A DNA stretch of 64,000 nucleotides from CAVVUF01 sp963751425 (GTDB lineage: Bacteria; Chloroflexota; Anaerolineae; Anaerolineales; UBA4823). The stretch lies in assembly GCA_963751425.1 (NCBI GenBank), contig CAVVUF010000002.1, positions 1,178,001 to 1,242,000 of the forward strand, given 5' to 3'. How positions within the stretch are numbered: the stretch's first letter is position 1; the number at the start of each line of letters is the position of its first letter. Below are positions 21,421 to 30,569 of the stretch, one piece after another. The notes beneath the pieces are model-generated. The model made no database searches. It was given only the letters and a program-made list of their open reading frames with translations, and was not told the origin of the DNA. Both the position numbers and the translations under genes were made by a program.

Positions 21421-22082
21421 CGCAACCCGCATTATTTGAGCAACTTGGAGCCTCTACAGGAGAAGTGGAGCTTTTTCCAGCAGTTTGGAGTGCCCTGGAG
21501 GGCCTGGCTAATCCCGAGGCGAGGACTCGCCAAGAGGCGCTCTCACAGCTTTCAGAAATGAACGCTCAACGCCTCTCGCCTTTAGTGGCTTATTTGATTG
21601 CCACGCGCCTGGCGGATCCTGATATGGAGATGCGTCACCAGGTAGTGATGGTGCTGGGGGAGCTATTTAAGGTGGATCAAGACGGTCGCACGCTGGACGA
21701 TAAAGTGAGTCAATATCTCACAGCATACCTGTCGCAGATGCGTACTCGCCTGGTATTTTCATTATTACAGGTGGCTGAGAAATATACAGATGCAGATGCA
21801 AATATTGCCAGGCTGTTCAATGCTTGCCCTTTCGCTGGCGAGCACCTGGTAGAAATATGCAACGATCGTGCCAATGCGCAGAGCATCCGTAAGAAAGCAG
21901 TCCACTTTGTTAGCCTGGTCGGCTACCTGGATGGGATTCCGGCTTTGGAACGGCTTGAAACCCGCCTGGAGGCGCGTGTGAACGGACAACAGGCGATGTC
22001 TTTTGCACAAAGTTCTTCAGCGGATGAAGAAGAAATCCTTCCAATCGTCCAGCAGGCACTTGCCTCACTGCGGGCGCCTTAA
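21408..22082 (+). CDS. HEAT-repeat protein
   Basis: 224 residues, almost wholly alpha helical with repeated pairs of amphipathic helices such as LANPEARTRQEALSQLSEM and LADPDMEMRHQVVMVLGEL. This is the HEAT/armadillo pattern used for protein binding. It has no signal or membrane segment. The start codon lies 13 bases inside the GH13 gene, so translation is coupled. No catalytic motif is seen; a structural or regulatory partner role is the most that can be said. Confidence 0.7.
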   Translation: MPTITQPALFEQLGASTGEVELFPAVWSALEGLANPEARTRQEALSQLSEMNAQRLSPLVAYLIATRLADPDMEMRHQVVMVLGELFKVDQDGRTLDDKVSQYLTAYLSQMRTRLVFSLLQVAEKYTDADANIARLFNACPFAGEHLVEICNDRANAQSIRKKAVHFVSLVGYLDGIPALERLETRLEARVNGQQAMSFAQSSSADEEEILPIVQQALASLRAP

Positions 22083-22131
22083 GAACTACTCGAAATAAAA
22101 TAAAACCTTCTTAGAATTATATGATCGGTTC

Positions 22132-22716
22132 TTAGAGAGGTTTCTTACAATTCGGGCAAATTTTTTCGTTAATGGTAACGACGAAGCCACAGTTTAAGCA
22201 GGTATGCGGTTGAACCTCGCCCAGGGGAGCTCCACAGGCAATGCAGGCTGGCTCTCCCACCGGGTTTGCCGTTAAACAGTACTCACAGACCATGCGGCGC
22301 AGTCGTTGAGAAAGTTCTGTCGAGGCAGCCGCCTGGTGAGCAACCGATTCAACCGCCTCCCAAACCTGGTCAGACATCTGCAAACTTTCAATATCCTGGG
22401 CAATGTCATCCAACCTGCCCAGTAAGTTGAAGGGGTTATGTAAGGCTGCCATGGCAGTCTGTCCCAGGCTGGCAGCTACTCCTAACCAGGCCTGGCTGCC
22501 GATGGTCACAGCCACACCGTCTTCTACCGATTGCAGGATCACACTTAACGCTGTGTTGCCTCCCGATCGGGCCATTTGGCTGGTAGTGATCTGTACGATC
22601 ACTTTATTGCCACCTCCTAATTGCTGAGCGCGTAAATTTCCGTAGTTGAATTTCGCCACCAATGCCCTGGCAAAATCTGCTGGGGTGATGTTTCCATGAT
22701 AGATGCGAGGTTCCAT
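22132..22716 (-). CDS. Protein with C-terminal zinc ribbons, function unknown
   Basis: 194 residues; ATG preceded by GGGAG. The N-terminal 125 residues form an alpha/beta region of unknown family (VIVQITTSQMARSGGNTALSV). It ends in three CxxC sets: CEYCLTANPVGEPACIACG, then CLNCG and CPNCKK, i.e. two zinc ribbons. The resemblance to the zinc ribbon of the giant regulator at 10.8 kb is only in motif type. It is convergent with the HEAT gene and stands alone. Confidence 0.6.
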   Translation of the reverse strand: MEPRIYHGNITPADFARALVAKFNYGNLRAQQLGGGNKVIVQITTSQMARSGGNTALSVILQSVEDGVAVTIGSQAWLGVAASLGQTAMAALHNPFNLLGRLDDIAQDIESLQMSDQVWEAVESVAHQAAASTELSQRLRRMVCEYCLTANPVGEPACIACGAPLGEVQPHTCLNCGFVVTINEKICPNCKKPL

Positions 22717-22926
22717 TTACTTTGCTCCCGTCAAGTCGATCTGCAATTCGCAGGAGGTGCCTTAACAAATAATTAGATTAACCCATCGAACTGCTTATTG
22801 CATCTGCTATAGATTATAATCGCCTTTGATCAGAAACTAAAGCGCTGGAGCTTTCTTTCTGATATGGGCTTGCTGCGAGGTCAAGCCCTCAAAATGATGT
22901 ACGTAAATTAAAGGATCTGGTTTTGA

Positions 22927-23547
22927 ATGCTTAAAGTTAAACTGCTTATTTGTATCGGGCTATTTCTATTAATCTTCTCTTTCGGATTGAGTTATGCACC
23001 TGCTGTACAGGCTGGCCAGCTGCGGCAGCAGCCGACTGGCTCAATCCCCACAGTCACCAGCAGCCCCAGTGGGCCGATTGCGATTGTTACCTCGGAGTAC
23101 GATCAGATTAATATTCGCTCTGGACCCGATAATAATATTTATCCGATTGTGGGTGTGCTTGTCGCTGGTCAGCATGTGACTGCGCTGGGACGTACGGCTG
23201 GAGGAAGCTGGGTGCAGATTGCATATCCGGGAGTGCCGGGGGGTACCGCCTGGGTATATTCTTACCTGGTCAAATTGGAGGGTAATGTGCCGATCGTTGA
23301 GCCGCCACCCACACCAACACCCCAGGTGACACCTACGATTGATCCTACTTTGGCATCCCAATTTGTCATTGAGATTGCCCCTACGCGCCTGCCTACCTTT
23401 ACACCTCCCCCAGCGCTTATTATCCCCACCTTTACAGCTTCGCCTGTCAACCAGGGTACGGCAGGAGTCCCGATGGGATTTGTGATCATCGGTATGGGAG
23501 TGGTGGGTATCTTTGGGATGCTGATCTCACTATTAAGAGGTAAATAA
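22927..23547 (+). CDS. Exported SH3-domain protein with C-terminal membrane anchor
   Basis: 206 residues. A signal peptide covers residues 1-28 (LLICIGLFLLIFSFGLSYAPAVQA). Residues about 52-112 form a bacterial SH3 domain (INIRSGPDNNIYPIVGVLVAGQ ... WVQIAYPG). Next is a Pro/Thr linker (PPPTPTPQVTPTID), then a hydrophobic C-terminal segment VIIGMGVVGIFGMLISLL followed by RGK. It should sit outside the cell, tethered by its tail, and may bind cell-wall or surface material. It is monocistronic and ends at a bidirectional terminator. Confidence 0.75.
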   Translation: MLKVKLLICIGLFLLIFSFGLSYAPAVQAGQLRQQPTGSIPTVTSSPSGPIAIVTSEYDQINIRSGPDNNIYPIVGVLVAGQHVTALGRTAGGSWVQIAYPGVPGGTAWVYSYLVKLEGNVPIVEPPPTPTPQVTPTIDPTLASQFVIEIAPTRLPTFTPPPALIIPTFTASPVNQGTAGVPMGFVIIGMGVVGIFGMLISLLRGK

Positions 23548-23553
23548 AAAAAA

Positions 23554-23578
23554 CCTGGAGCGATTGGATCGCTCCAGG
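23554..23578 (-). terminator. Intrinsic terminator of the Fe-S protein gene, shared with the convergent SH3 gene
   Basis: CCTGGAGCGAT, a 3-base loop, and ATCGCTCCAGG form a perfect 11-base-pair stem. On the minus strand it is followed directly by a T run (complement of AAAAAAAA at 23546-23553), a textbook Rho-independent terminator for the gene at 23601. It also lies just after the SH3 gene stop. Confidence 0.85.
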
Positions 23579-23600
23579 CCAGGATCAAGGATTTGGTGGA

Positions 23601-24002
23601 TTAATGACAGTTCCCACCGCAGCCACAAGCATCGCCTTCGCCCTCAGAAGAAGTAGAAGACTGCCCGCAGCCGCAGGAAGAAACGGCGTTCGGGTTGGTG
23701 ATCTTGAATCCACTGCCGCTCGGATCCTCGACATAATCGATGGTAGCGCCATCCAAATATTGGATCGACACTTCATCGACCAATATTTTTACCCCATGCT
23801 GCTCGAGGATCAAATCTGTATCGCGCACTCGATTGTCAAGCGCCATGCCGTACTGAAAACCCGAGCATCCGCCACCCTGGACAAAAACTCGCAGGGAATA
23901 ATCGACCAGGTTTCGGTTGGCGAGCAGGTCGCTCACTGCCTGGGCAGCAGAAGGGGTCAAGGAAATTTGTTCGGTTTGTTCAAGGGTTGTTGTGTTGTCC
24001 AT
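23601..24002 (-). CDS. IscA/ErpA/HesB-type iron-sulfur cluster carrier
   Basis: 133 residues. ISLTPSAAQAVSDLL opens the A-type carrier domain. The three conserved cysteines are in GGGCSGFQYGM and CGCG (residues about 46 and 109-111). The core is normal length; after it comes a Ser/Glu-rich tail with another cysteine cluster DACGCGGNCH, which could bind extra metal. Its role is to pass [2Fe-2S] or [4Fe-4S] clusters to apo-proteins. ATG is preceded by GGAG. Single gene with its own terminator. Confidence 0.88.
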   Translation of the reverse strand: MDNTTTLEQTEQISLTPSAAQAVSDLLANRNLVDYSLRVFVQGGGCSGFQYGMALDNRVRDTDLILEQHGVKILVDEVSIQYLDGATIDYVEDPSGSGFKITNPNAVSSCGCGQSSTSSEGEGDACGCGGNCH

Positions 24003-24127
24003 GCTTTACTCCATAGAATAAGATTGAGCAATGCGTTGAAACCACTGTAGGGATCCTTTTGATAAATGTCGATCAAGTTTATCAATATAATATAAATTCG
24101 TCAAGCTTAGCAGCTTAAAGATTTTTC

Positions 24128-25918
24128 ATGTTGCCAGCCCTCTTTGTCCTCGCCATCACATTGATTGCCGCCACGCTGCTGATAACGGAACGGCTGCGCC
24201 CTGACCTGGTGGCTTTGCTGGTCCTGGTGGTTCTGGGTTTGAGCGGGCTGGTCACGCCTCCGGAGACTTTTGCGGGTTTCAGCGGATCAGCGGTCATGAC
24301 GATCCTGGCAGTTTCCATCATTTCAGAAGGTTTACATGCCACCGGCGTCACGCATTGGATGGGACAGTGGATGCGGCGCATTGCTGGGCAAAACGAAGTT
24401 CGCCTGATCCTGGTGACCATGCTGGCTTCGGCTGGTCTATCCATGCTGATGAATAACATCGCCGCGGTGGGGGTCTTGCTTCCAGCCGTCATGACCCTGG
24501 CGCGCCAGACGGACCAATCCCCTTCAAAGCTAATGATGCCCCTAGCTTTTGGAACCTTGTTGGGGGGCATGGCAACCTTGCTGACAACTTCAAATATCAT
24601 CGTCAGTGGAGCTCTGAAAGATGCGGGGTATACTCCCTTTGGGCTGCTGGATTTCTTGCCGGTGGGCATCCCGGTGATCTTGGTAGGGGTCATCTACATG
24701 CTGTTATGGGGCAGGCGTTTACTTACCAACCGTCCTTCCGGATTGGAAGAGATGCGCATCCCGCACCTGGGAGCAAACCTGGCTAAGATGTATGACCTGG
24801 AAAAGAACATCTGTTATGTCTTGGTTTTACCCGGTTCGTTCGTGGCTGGTCAAAGCCTGCAGGCTGGTGGCTGGTACCAGCGCTTCAACCTATCTGTCGT
24901 GGGGCTGATCCATATGGGAAACTTGCGGGTTGCACCGGGGCGAGATGAGCTGGTCTATGAAGGGGATATTGTGATTGCCCAGGGGAACCCGGATGCCGAT
25001 GTGCTGCGCTATTTTGGACTGCGCCTGGAAAAACCCACCGTACCCTTGAAAGTGGTGGATGAGGCGGTGGTTTTGGCTGAATTAGTCCTCTCGCCGCACA
25101 CCAAGCTGGCGGGGAACAGCCTGCGAGTGATCCATTTCCGCGAGAAGTATGGTTTTAATGTACTCGCCATCTGGCGCGATGGCGAGGCACTAAAGGAGGA
25201 TCTCCCCGACCTGCCTTTGCGTTTTGGGGATGCGCTTCTGGTTCAGGGACCAGCCATGCGCCTACGGATGCTGCGCGAAGAACGGGACTTCATCGTTCTA
25301 GAGGAGGATCCTGATCCGGTGCTAAACCCGCGCCGCGCCCGTGCCGCCATCATCATTACCCTGATCACCCTGGTCATCGCATCGACGGGCTGGCTGCCGG
25401 TGGCGCAGGTGGTCTTTGCTGGGGCGCTCCTCATGCTGCTGACTGGCTGCCTGGGGATGGACGATGCCTACCGCTCGATCGAATGGAAAGCGATCTTTGT
25501 GATCGCGGGCATGTGGCCGCTCAGCACCGCCATCCAAACCAGCGGCTTGGCAGACTTGATCGTGAGTGCAATCACCCGGGTCTTCGCGGATGTCTCATCC
25601 TTGGGCCTGGCAGGGATCTTACTCATTCTTACACTGGGCGTCACTCAGCTGGTGGGCGGGCAGGTAGCCTCGCTGATCCTCGCACCGCTGGCGCTGTCGG
25701 CTGCCCTGGCTTCTGGGGCAGATGCGCGCGGCATGGGCATGGCAGTGGCGCTGGGATGTTCGCTGGCTTTCCTGACGCCTTATGGGCACCCCGTGAATGT
25801 GATGATCATGGGACCGGGAGGGTATAAGATGCGCGATTTCCTGCGCATCGGTGGACCGCTAACCGTACTCCTCTTTTTTACGATCTTGGCGGGGCTGCAC
25901 TTCTTCTGGGGGTTATGA
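24128..25918 (+). CDS. SLC13-family permease with two TrkA-C domains
   Basis: 596 residues. Several transmembrane helices come first (LFVLAITLIAATLLITERL ... NNIAAVGVLLPAVMTLA ... GTLLGGMATLLTTSNIIVSG). The motifs MLMNNIAAV and TLLTTSNIIVSG match the divalent anion/Na+ symporter (SLC13/ArsB-like) superfamily. Two cytosolic regulator (RCK-C/TrkA-C) domains lie at about residues 215-300 and 310-395. The second membrane half (ARAAIIITLITLVIASTGWL to the end) follows. Such proteins carry sulfate, dicarboxylates or similar anions. The substrate cannot be read. Divergent from the Fe-S gene. Confidence 0.85.
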   Translation: MLPALFVLAITLIAATLLITERLRPDLVALLVLVVLGLSGLVTPPETFAGFSGSAVMTILAVSIISEGLHATGVTHWMGQWMRRIAGQNEVRLILVTMLASAGLSMLMNNIAAVGVLLPAVMTLARQTDQSPSKLMMPLAFGTLLGGMATLLTTSNIIVSGALKDAGYTPFGLLDFLPVGIPVILVGVIYMLLWGRRLLTNRPSGLEEMRIPHLGANLAKMYDLEKNICYVLVLPGSFVAGQSLQAGGWYQRFNLSVVGLIHMGNLRVAPGRDELVYEGDIVIAQGNPDADVLRYFGLRLEKPTVPLKVVDEAVVLAELVLSPHTKLAGNSLRVIHFREKYGFNVLAIWRDGEALKEDLPDLPLRFGDALLVQGPAMRLRMLREERDFIVLEEDPDPVLNPRRARAAIIITLITLVIASTGWLPVAQVVFAGALLMLLTGCLGMDDAYRSIEWKAIFVIAGMWPLSTAIQTSGLADLIVSAITRVFADVSSLGLAGILLILTLGVTQLVGGQVASLILAPLALSAALASGADARGMGMAVALGCSLAFLTPYGHPVNVMIMGPGGYKMRDFLRIGGPLTVLLFFTILAGLHFFWGL

Positions 25919-25922
25919 GAGC

Positions 25923-26897
25923 TTAGTCGTCTTCGCTTTCCCAACGCGTGGCTTCGTCAAGGAGCTTCTTCTCATCGGGAGAAAGCCTGAGCCCCGCAGC
26001 GCCCAGGTTGTCTTTGAGCTGCTCCATGGAGCGCGGCCCGATGATGGGGCTGGTGATCACAGGATTGGTCAGCAGCCAGGCGAGGGCGATTTGCGAGATC
26101 GATTTGCCGCCCTTCGCTTTGCCCATAGCTTCCATCTGGTCGAGAAGCGTCCAGTTTTGCTCGGTGAAGAGGTGGCGCAGACCTTCGCGGCGGGCGCTCT
26201 CAGCTTCCTGGCCGCGGCGGTACTTGCCGGTGAGAAAACCTCCCGCCAGTGGGCTGTAAGGGATCACGCCGATGCCGTAGTTGAGACAGACCTCCGCCAG
26301 CTCTTGCTCAAACTCCTGCCTGCCGAGCAGGTGATAATGCGGCTGCAAGGAGTCGAAACGCGCCAGGTTCAGGCGGTCTGAAGCCCACAAAGCTTGCATC
26401 AAGCGCCAGGCAGGGTAATTGGAACAGCCGATGTAGCGCACCTTACCCTGCCGTACCAGATCATCCATAGCGGAGAGGGTCTCTTCGATGGGTGTAGCCT
26501 CATCGTAAAAGTGGGTCTGGTAAAGATCAATATAGTCTGTGTCCAGGCGGCGCAAGGAGGCTTCAGCAGCTTGTAGGATATGCAGGCGTGAAAGGCCCTC
26601 ATCATTCGGACCCTTGCCCATGCGGCCGCGCACCTTGGTAGCGATCACCACCTGCTCGCGGGGGATGCCGGTCTTCTTCAGCCATTTGCCGATGATGGTC
26701 TCAGCTACCCCACCGGGGTTGCCCTCCGCCCACACCGAGTAGATATCGGCGGTATCGAGAAAGTTGAGGCCAGCCTCAAAGGAGGCAGTCAAGATTTCGT
26801 AAGCCTGCGCTTCGTCGCAGGTCCAGCCGAACTGCATGGTGCCCATGCACAGCTCGGAGACTTTCAGTCCAGTTCTGCCGAGATTGCGGTAGTCCAT
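25923..26897 (-). CDS. Aldo/keto reductase
   Basis: 324 residues; ATG preceded by AAGGATAAAA. The tetrad is Asp and Tyr in FLDTADIYSVW, Lys in VIATKVRGR and His in DLYQTHFYD. YRNLGRTGLKVSELCMGTMQFG is the classic N-terminus of the YajO/Tas-like branch. It resembles the reductase at 15.5 kb in layout but is clearly a separate paralogue. It is convergent with the transporter gene (4 bases apart). Substrate unknown. Confidence 0.88.
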   Translation of the reverse strand: MDYRNLGRTGLKVSELCMGTMQFGWTCDEAQAYEILTASFEAGLNFLDTADIYSVWAEGNPGGVAETIIGKWLKKTGIPREQVVIATKVRGRMGKGPNDEGLSRLHILQAAEASLRRLDTDYIDLYQTHFYDEATPIEETLSAMDDLVRQGKVRYIGCSNYPAWRLMQALWASDRLNLARFDSLQPHYHLLGRQEFEQELAEVCLNYGIGVIPYSPLAGGFLTGKYRRGQEAESARREGLRHLFTEQNWTLLDQMEAMGKAKGGKSISQIALAWLLTNPVITSPIIGPRSMEQLKDNLGAAGLRLSPDEKKLLDEATRWESEDD

Positions 26898-27086
26898 TTT
26901 TATCCTTTCGTCGTTGTGAATTTGGCGTGAAGGTTAGCATGAGGGTAGGGAATGTCAATGATGAGAATAGATCCGGGGAAAAATAAAATAATTGAATTCA
27001 AGCGAATCCGCCTGTCCCCGTAAATAAGGGGCAAGGGGTAGGGGGAAGTAGTAGAATGCGAACTGGTTAAAAAGTAGTCAGATTAT

Positions 27087-27114
27087 GTTATACTAAATCG
27101 TAGTTTTGTATAAC
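27087..27114. promoter_or_regulatory. Inverted repeat upstream of the toxin-antitoxin pair, operator candidate
   Basis: GTTATAC (27087-27093) and GTATAAC (27108-27114) are perfect inverted copies with 14 bases between. The second ends 15 bases before the antitoxin start. The TATACT within the first copy could be the -10 box. AbrB-type antitoxins commonly repress their own promoter at such palindromes. Confidence 0.5.
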
Positions 27115-27129
27115 GAAAGCGAGGTTTTT

Positions 27130-27362
27130 ATGAACGTAACAGTTTCTCGGAAGGGGTGGGTGGTGATCCCAGCAGCGCTGCGGAAGAAATATGGGTTAAA
27201 GCCTGGGAAGTGTTTGCAGGTGGTGGATTATGGCGGGCAATTAGGCCTCGTCCCTGCGGTAGACGAGCCAGTCGAGGCAGCCGCGGGCATGCTGAAGGGG
27301 GGAGATTTTTTGGTACAAGTTTTAATGGCGGAGCATGCGAAAATATGGATCATGAGCGCTAG
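27130..27362 (+). CDS. AbrB/SpoVT-type antitoxin
   Basis: About 77 residues. MNVTVSRKGWVVIPAALRKKYGL is a swapped-hairpin AbrB DNA-binding domain: antitoxin and autorepressor. A frame change is needed near 27340, within a run of A. The other frame then reads NMDHER and stops at 27362, three bases before the toxin ATG, as usual for such pairs. Unshifted, the frame would run 70 bases into the toxin gene. The start ATG at 27130 is preceded by GCGAGG. Confidence 0.8.
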
Positions 27363-27365
27363 TCA

Positions 27366-27761
27366 ATGCTATTACTGGACAGCTTTGCCCTACTGGCTTT
27401 TTTACAGGGAGAAGCGGGCATGCAACGGGTAAAAGAAGTTTTAGAAACTGCGGAGGGGAATGAATGCCGGGTGTTTTTATCGTGGATCAACCTGGGAGAG
27501 GTGATGTATATCGTTGAGCGTGAGAGGGGTTTGAAGCTGGCGAGGGAGGTTTTGGCACGAGTAAGGAAATCTCGGACCGGTTGGTGGAGGCAGTGCCAGG
27601 CGTTACTAGAAGCTGCCCATATCAAGGCGAACTATCCGATTGCATACGCCGATGCGTTTGCTGCAGTAGTTGCCTTGAGCGAGAACGAGGTGGTGATTAC
27701 CGGGGATCCGGAATTCAAGGAAGTAGAGGGATTGGTGCAGGTTGAATGGCTGGAGAGGTAG
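27366..27761 (+). CDS. PIN-domain toxin (VapC type)
   Basis: 131 residues. PIN nuclease acidic residues are present: Asp in LLLDSFALLAFL, Glu in NLGEVMYIVER, Asp in YADAFAAVVA and Asp in VVITGDPEF. PIN toxins cleave RNA when not bound by their antitoxin. It follows the AbrB-type antitoxin directly. The set is complete, so likely functional once the antitoxin frame is resolved. Confidence 0.88.
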   Translation: MLLLDSFALLAFLQGEAGMQRVKEVLETAEGNECRVFLSWINLGEVMYIVERERGLKLAREVLARVRKSRTGWWRQCQALLEAAHIKANYPIAYADAFAAVVALSENEVVITGDPEFKEVEGLVQVEWLER

Positions 27762-28212
27762 GGAGAGGGATCGGGAATTACGGGATTTAAGATTTATCAG
27801 GAAATAAACTGGTATATTTCCAACAGACGTCTCTTACCAAACGCACAAACCGGTAGGGCCACAGCAGATAATCTAACAAAGCTTTACTCCCGTGAATTGG
27901 GTACCTACTTCACCTTCACACGGAGGAGTGAACCAATCAAGAAAACAAAACTGGGTTTCTAAAATAACTCTTGATACCGAAAATCCTAGTACCGTTATCC
28001 CGTCAGCAAAAAAACTCGAAAGACAGGTTGTCTCGTTGCCCAAAACAATCCTTTATTGGTATACTGGTTAAAGCTTACTCTCCCACATCCAGGTGTTGCA
28101 TAAGACCCTATCATAAGAGGATAGGAGCTACCACTGTGGATAAGCAGCACCATTTGAGTTCGTAACCAGTCCGGTTTGCGAACGATGGAGAAATAGAAAA
28201 AGAGAAACTCGT
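27762..28212. other. 451 bases without a recognised gene
   Basis: No frame with a plausible product was found. The stretch is more AT-rich than its neighbours. It must contain the promoter of the Clp-like operon, but I see no clear -35/-10 pair and only a weak ribosome-binding site before the ATG at 28213. Confidence 0.4.
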
Positions 28213-30569
28213 ATGGCGAAGTATTCATTCAGTGTAATAACGGTTTGGAACATCTCCGCTTATGAGGCCCAAAACGGATGCTCCATAGAAATTGATCCAG
28301 AACACATTCTGTTAGGGTTTTTAAAGTTGAGCGAAGTTAACCTAGACGATATTTTTGCCGGAACCAATCCAGTCGAGTTCTAGTGAAAGAGAAAGTTTAG
28401 AGAACGATATTGCAGAATTAAACTCGTTGTATCAGAGAGCTGGATCCGATCCAAGTGAGGCGGGGATTAAGAAAGCTAATTCTCAAGCATTCGGGAACAT
28501 TCCAGCCGCCGAATACCTTTCACCGCAGCACCCGAAGTCGGGTGGTTTTCGAACGGGCCGAAAATATCACACAAACGAAAAACCTACAAACCTTACCCTT
28601 CCAGATATTGCTTTTAGCGGTTTTGGAAGCGCTCGATCCGTCATTATCATCCTTTATAGAAGGATCTGGCCTTGGAAAATTATTAGCTATCTTAAAAACA
28701 GAAATTGACGTACCTGCTCAAAACGGTGAAGCTAACAAGAAGAAAGCGCGTACACCTACACTTAACCAGTATGGACGCTACTTGACAGCCCTTGCCCGGC
28801 AGGATAAATTGGATCCTTTAATTGGACGAAAAGATGAGCTTCGAACTCTCGGCCAGGTTTTACTCCAGAAGAGAAAAAATAACCCATTATTGTTAGGTGA
28901 AGCAGGGGTTGGAAAGACCTGTATTGTGGAAGGTCTGGCACAGAAAATAGCTAGTGGGAATGTACCACCGGATCTGAAAGAAAAAAGGATTATCGAAATC
29001 TCCATGTCGGGCTTATTGGCTGGAGCAAAATACAGGGGTGAGTTTGAAGAACGAATACGGGCGATAATTTCTGAGGTTGCCCAGAATGGTGACATCATCT
29101 TATTTATCGATGAGATACATATGTATGGAAGCGGGTGGAGATGGAGCCAGCGACGCAGCCAATATTCTCAAACACGCTCTAGCTCGCGGGGAGTTTGGCT
29201 GTATTGGGGCGACAACCATTGCTGAATACAGAAAGTATATTGAGAAGGATCCCGCGTTCGAACGGCGTTTCCAGGTTGTATGGGTAGACGAACCAACCCG
29301 CGAAGAAGCGGTTGAAATTTTGCTGGGCTTGCGATCCCGGCTTGAAAAACACCACGACGTTCAGATAACCGAAGAAGCAATTCGGGCCGCTGTAGAGCTT
29401 TCACAGAGGTACCTGGTAGATTTTTATCTGCCCGATAAAGGGATTGATTTAATTGACCATGCTTGCGCAGCAGCTCGCCTGGTTTCATTTACTCCGCGAA
29501 AACAGCAGGCAGCTATTTCAATCCATCGCAGGGAAATCGCGGAAGTCGTAGCGAAACGCTGCCGTATTCCGGCTGAACGTTTAACAGAAGACGAAACAGA
29601 ACGCTTGCTTAAAATTGAAGATCACCTATGTAAGCGGGTAATTGGACAGGATGACGCTATTCAAACGGTCGCAGAAGCAATTCGTACCGCTCGAGCGGGG
29701 TTAAACCACCCAACCGACCGGTAGGGGTGTTTCTCTTTGCAGGCAGCACTGGTACAGGAAAAACCGAACTGGCTAAAGCGTTGGCAGAATTTCTATTTGA
29801 CGACGAAGATAGATTGATCCGAATTGATATGTCCGAGTACATGGAGAAGTACGCTGTATCACGCCTCATCGGAGCACCTCCAGGTTACATTGGTTATGAC
29901 GAGGAAGGGCAGCTCACCGGTCCTGTGCGCACTCACCCATACAGCGTTGTACTTTTCGACGAGATTGAAAAAGCACATCCAGATGTGTTAAATATCATGC
30001 TCCAGATTTTTGACGAAGGACGATTGACGGATACAAAAGGCCGCCGGGTTTCTTTCTCGGAGACAGTCGTTGTTATGACAACTGACCTCGGAGCAGGGAG
30101 TTTACCTTTATCAGACACAATCTCCCATCTATTTTCGGGCGATAATCAACCATTTCCTGTAAGCAAGTCATTTGACCGCGAGGCCTATAAGAAACAAATA
30201 ATGGATGCTATTCGCCTCAATTTACGGCCAGAATTGGTCAATCGTATCTCAAATATTGTCCTTTTTTACCCGCTGAGTTGTGATGATATCAGGAAGGTCA
30301 TTGACAAGATCTTAGCTCTTTCTCAGAAACAACTGAAAGATCAGCAAATGACAATTGAAATCAGTGATGCTGTATACGACATTTTGATGCAGGAAGGATA
30401 CAATGCAACTTATGGGGCGAGGGAGATGGAACGCGCCATTCAGCGTTTGATTGTGCAGCCATTGGGAAAAGCAATCCTTTCCGGGCAAGTTAGATCTGGA
30501 GAAACTATTTCTATCAGCGTCGAGGGCGGGGAAATCCGAATTCAATCAAAGACTAAGGGAAGTATATGA
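28213..30569 (+). CDS. ClpA/ClpC-like double AAA+ ATPase
   Basis: About 780 residues when four frame breaks (near 28370, 28460, 29120 and 29715) are joined. A Clp N domain is seen in two parts (EIDPEHILLGFLKL and RVVFERAENITQ). D1 has Walker A GEAGVGKT, Walker B ILFIDEIH and arginine finger FERRFQ. D2 has Walker A GSTGTGKTEL, the pore loop GAPPGYIGYDEEGQL, Walker B VVLFDEIEKAH and arginine finger ELVNRIS. The linker between D1 and D2 lacks the long ClpB coiled-coil. The [LIV]GF/L loop that binds ClpP is not found. Sensor-1 of D2 reads MTTDLGAG where Asn is usual. It is thus an unfoldase probably without ClpP. The stop codon overlaps the kinase ATG (ATGA), coupling the two. Confidence 0.82.

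Noticed and set aside
27762..28212. A tRNA, attachment site or other RNA gene in the gap after the toxin-antitoxin pair
   Set aside because: No cloverleaf arms or TpsiC-like box were found, and no direct repeats flank the neighbouring genes. A weak AGACA/TGTCT inverted repeat near 28020 is too short to support.
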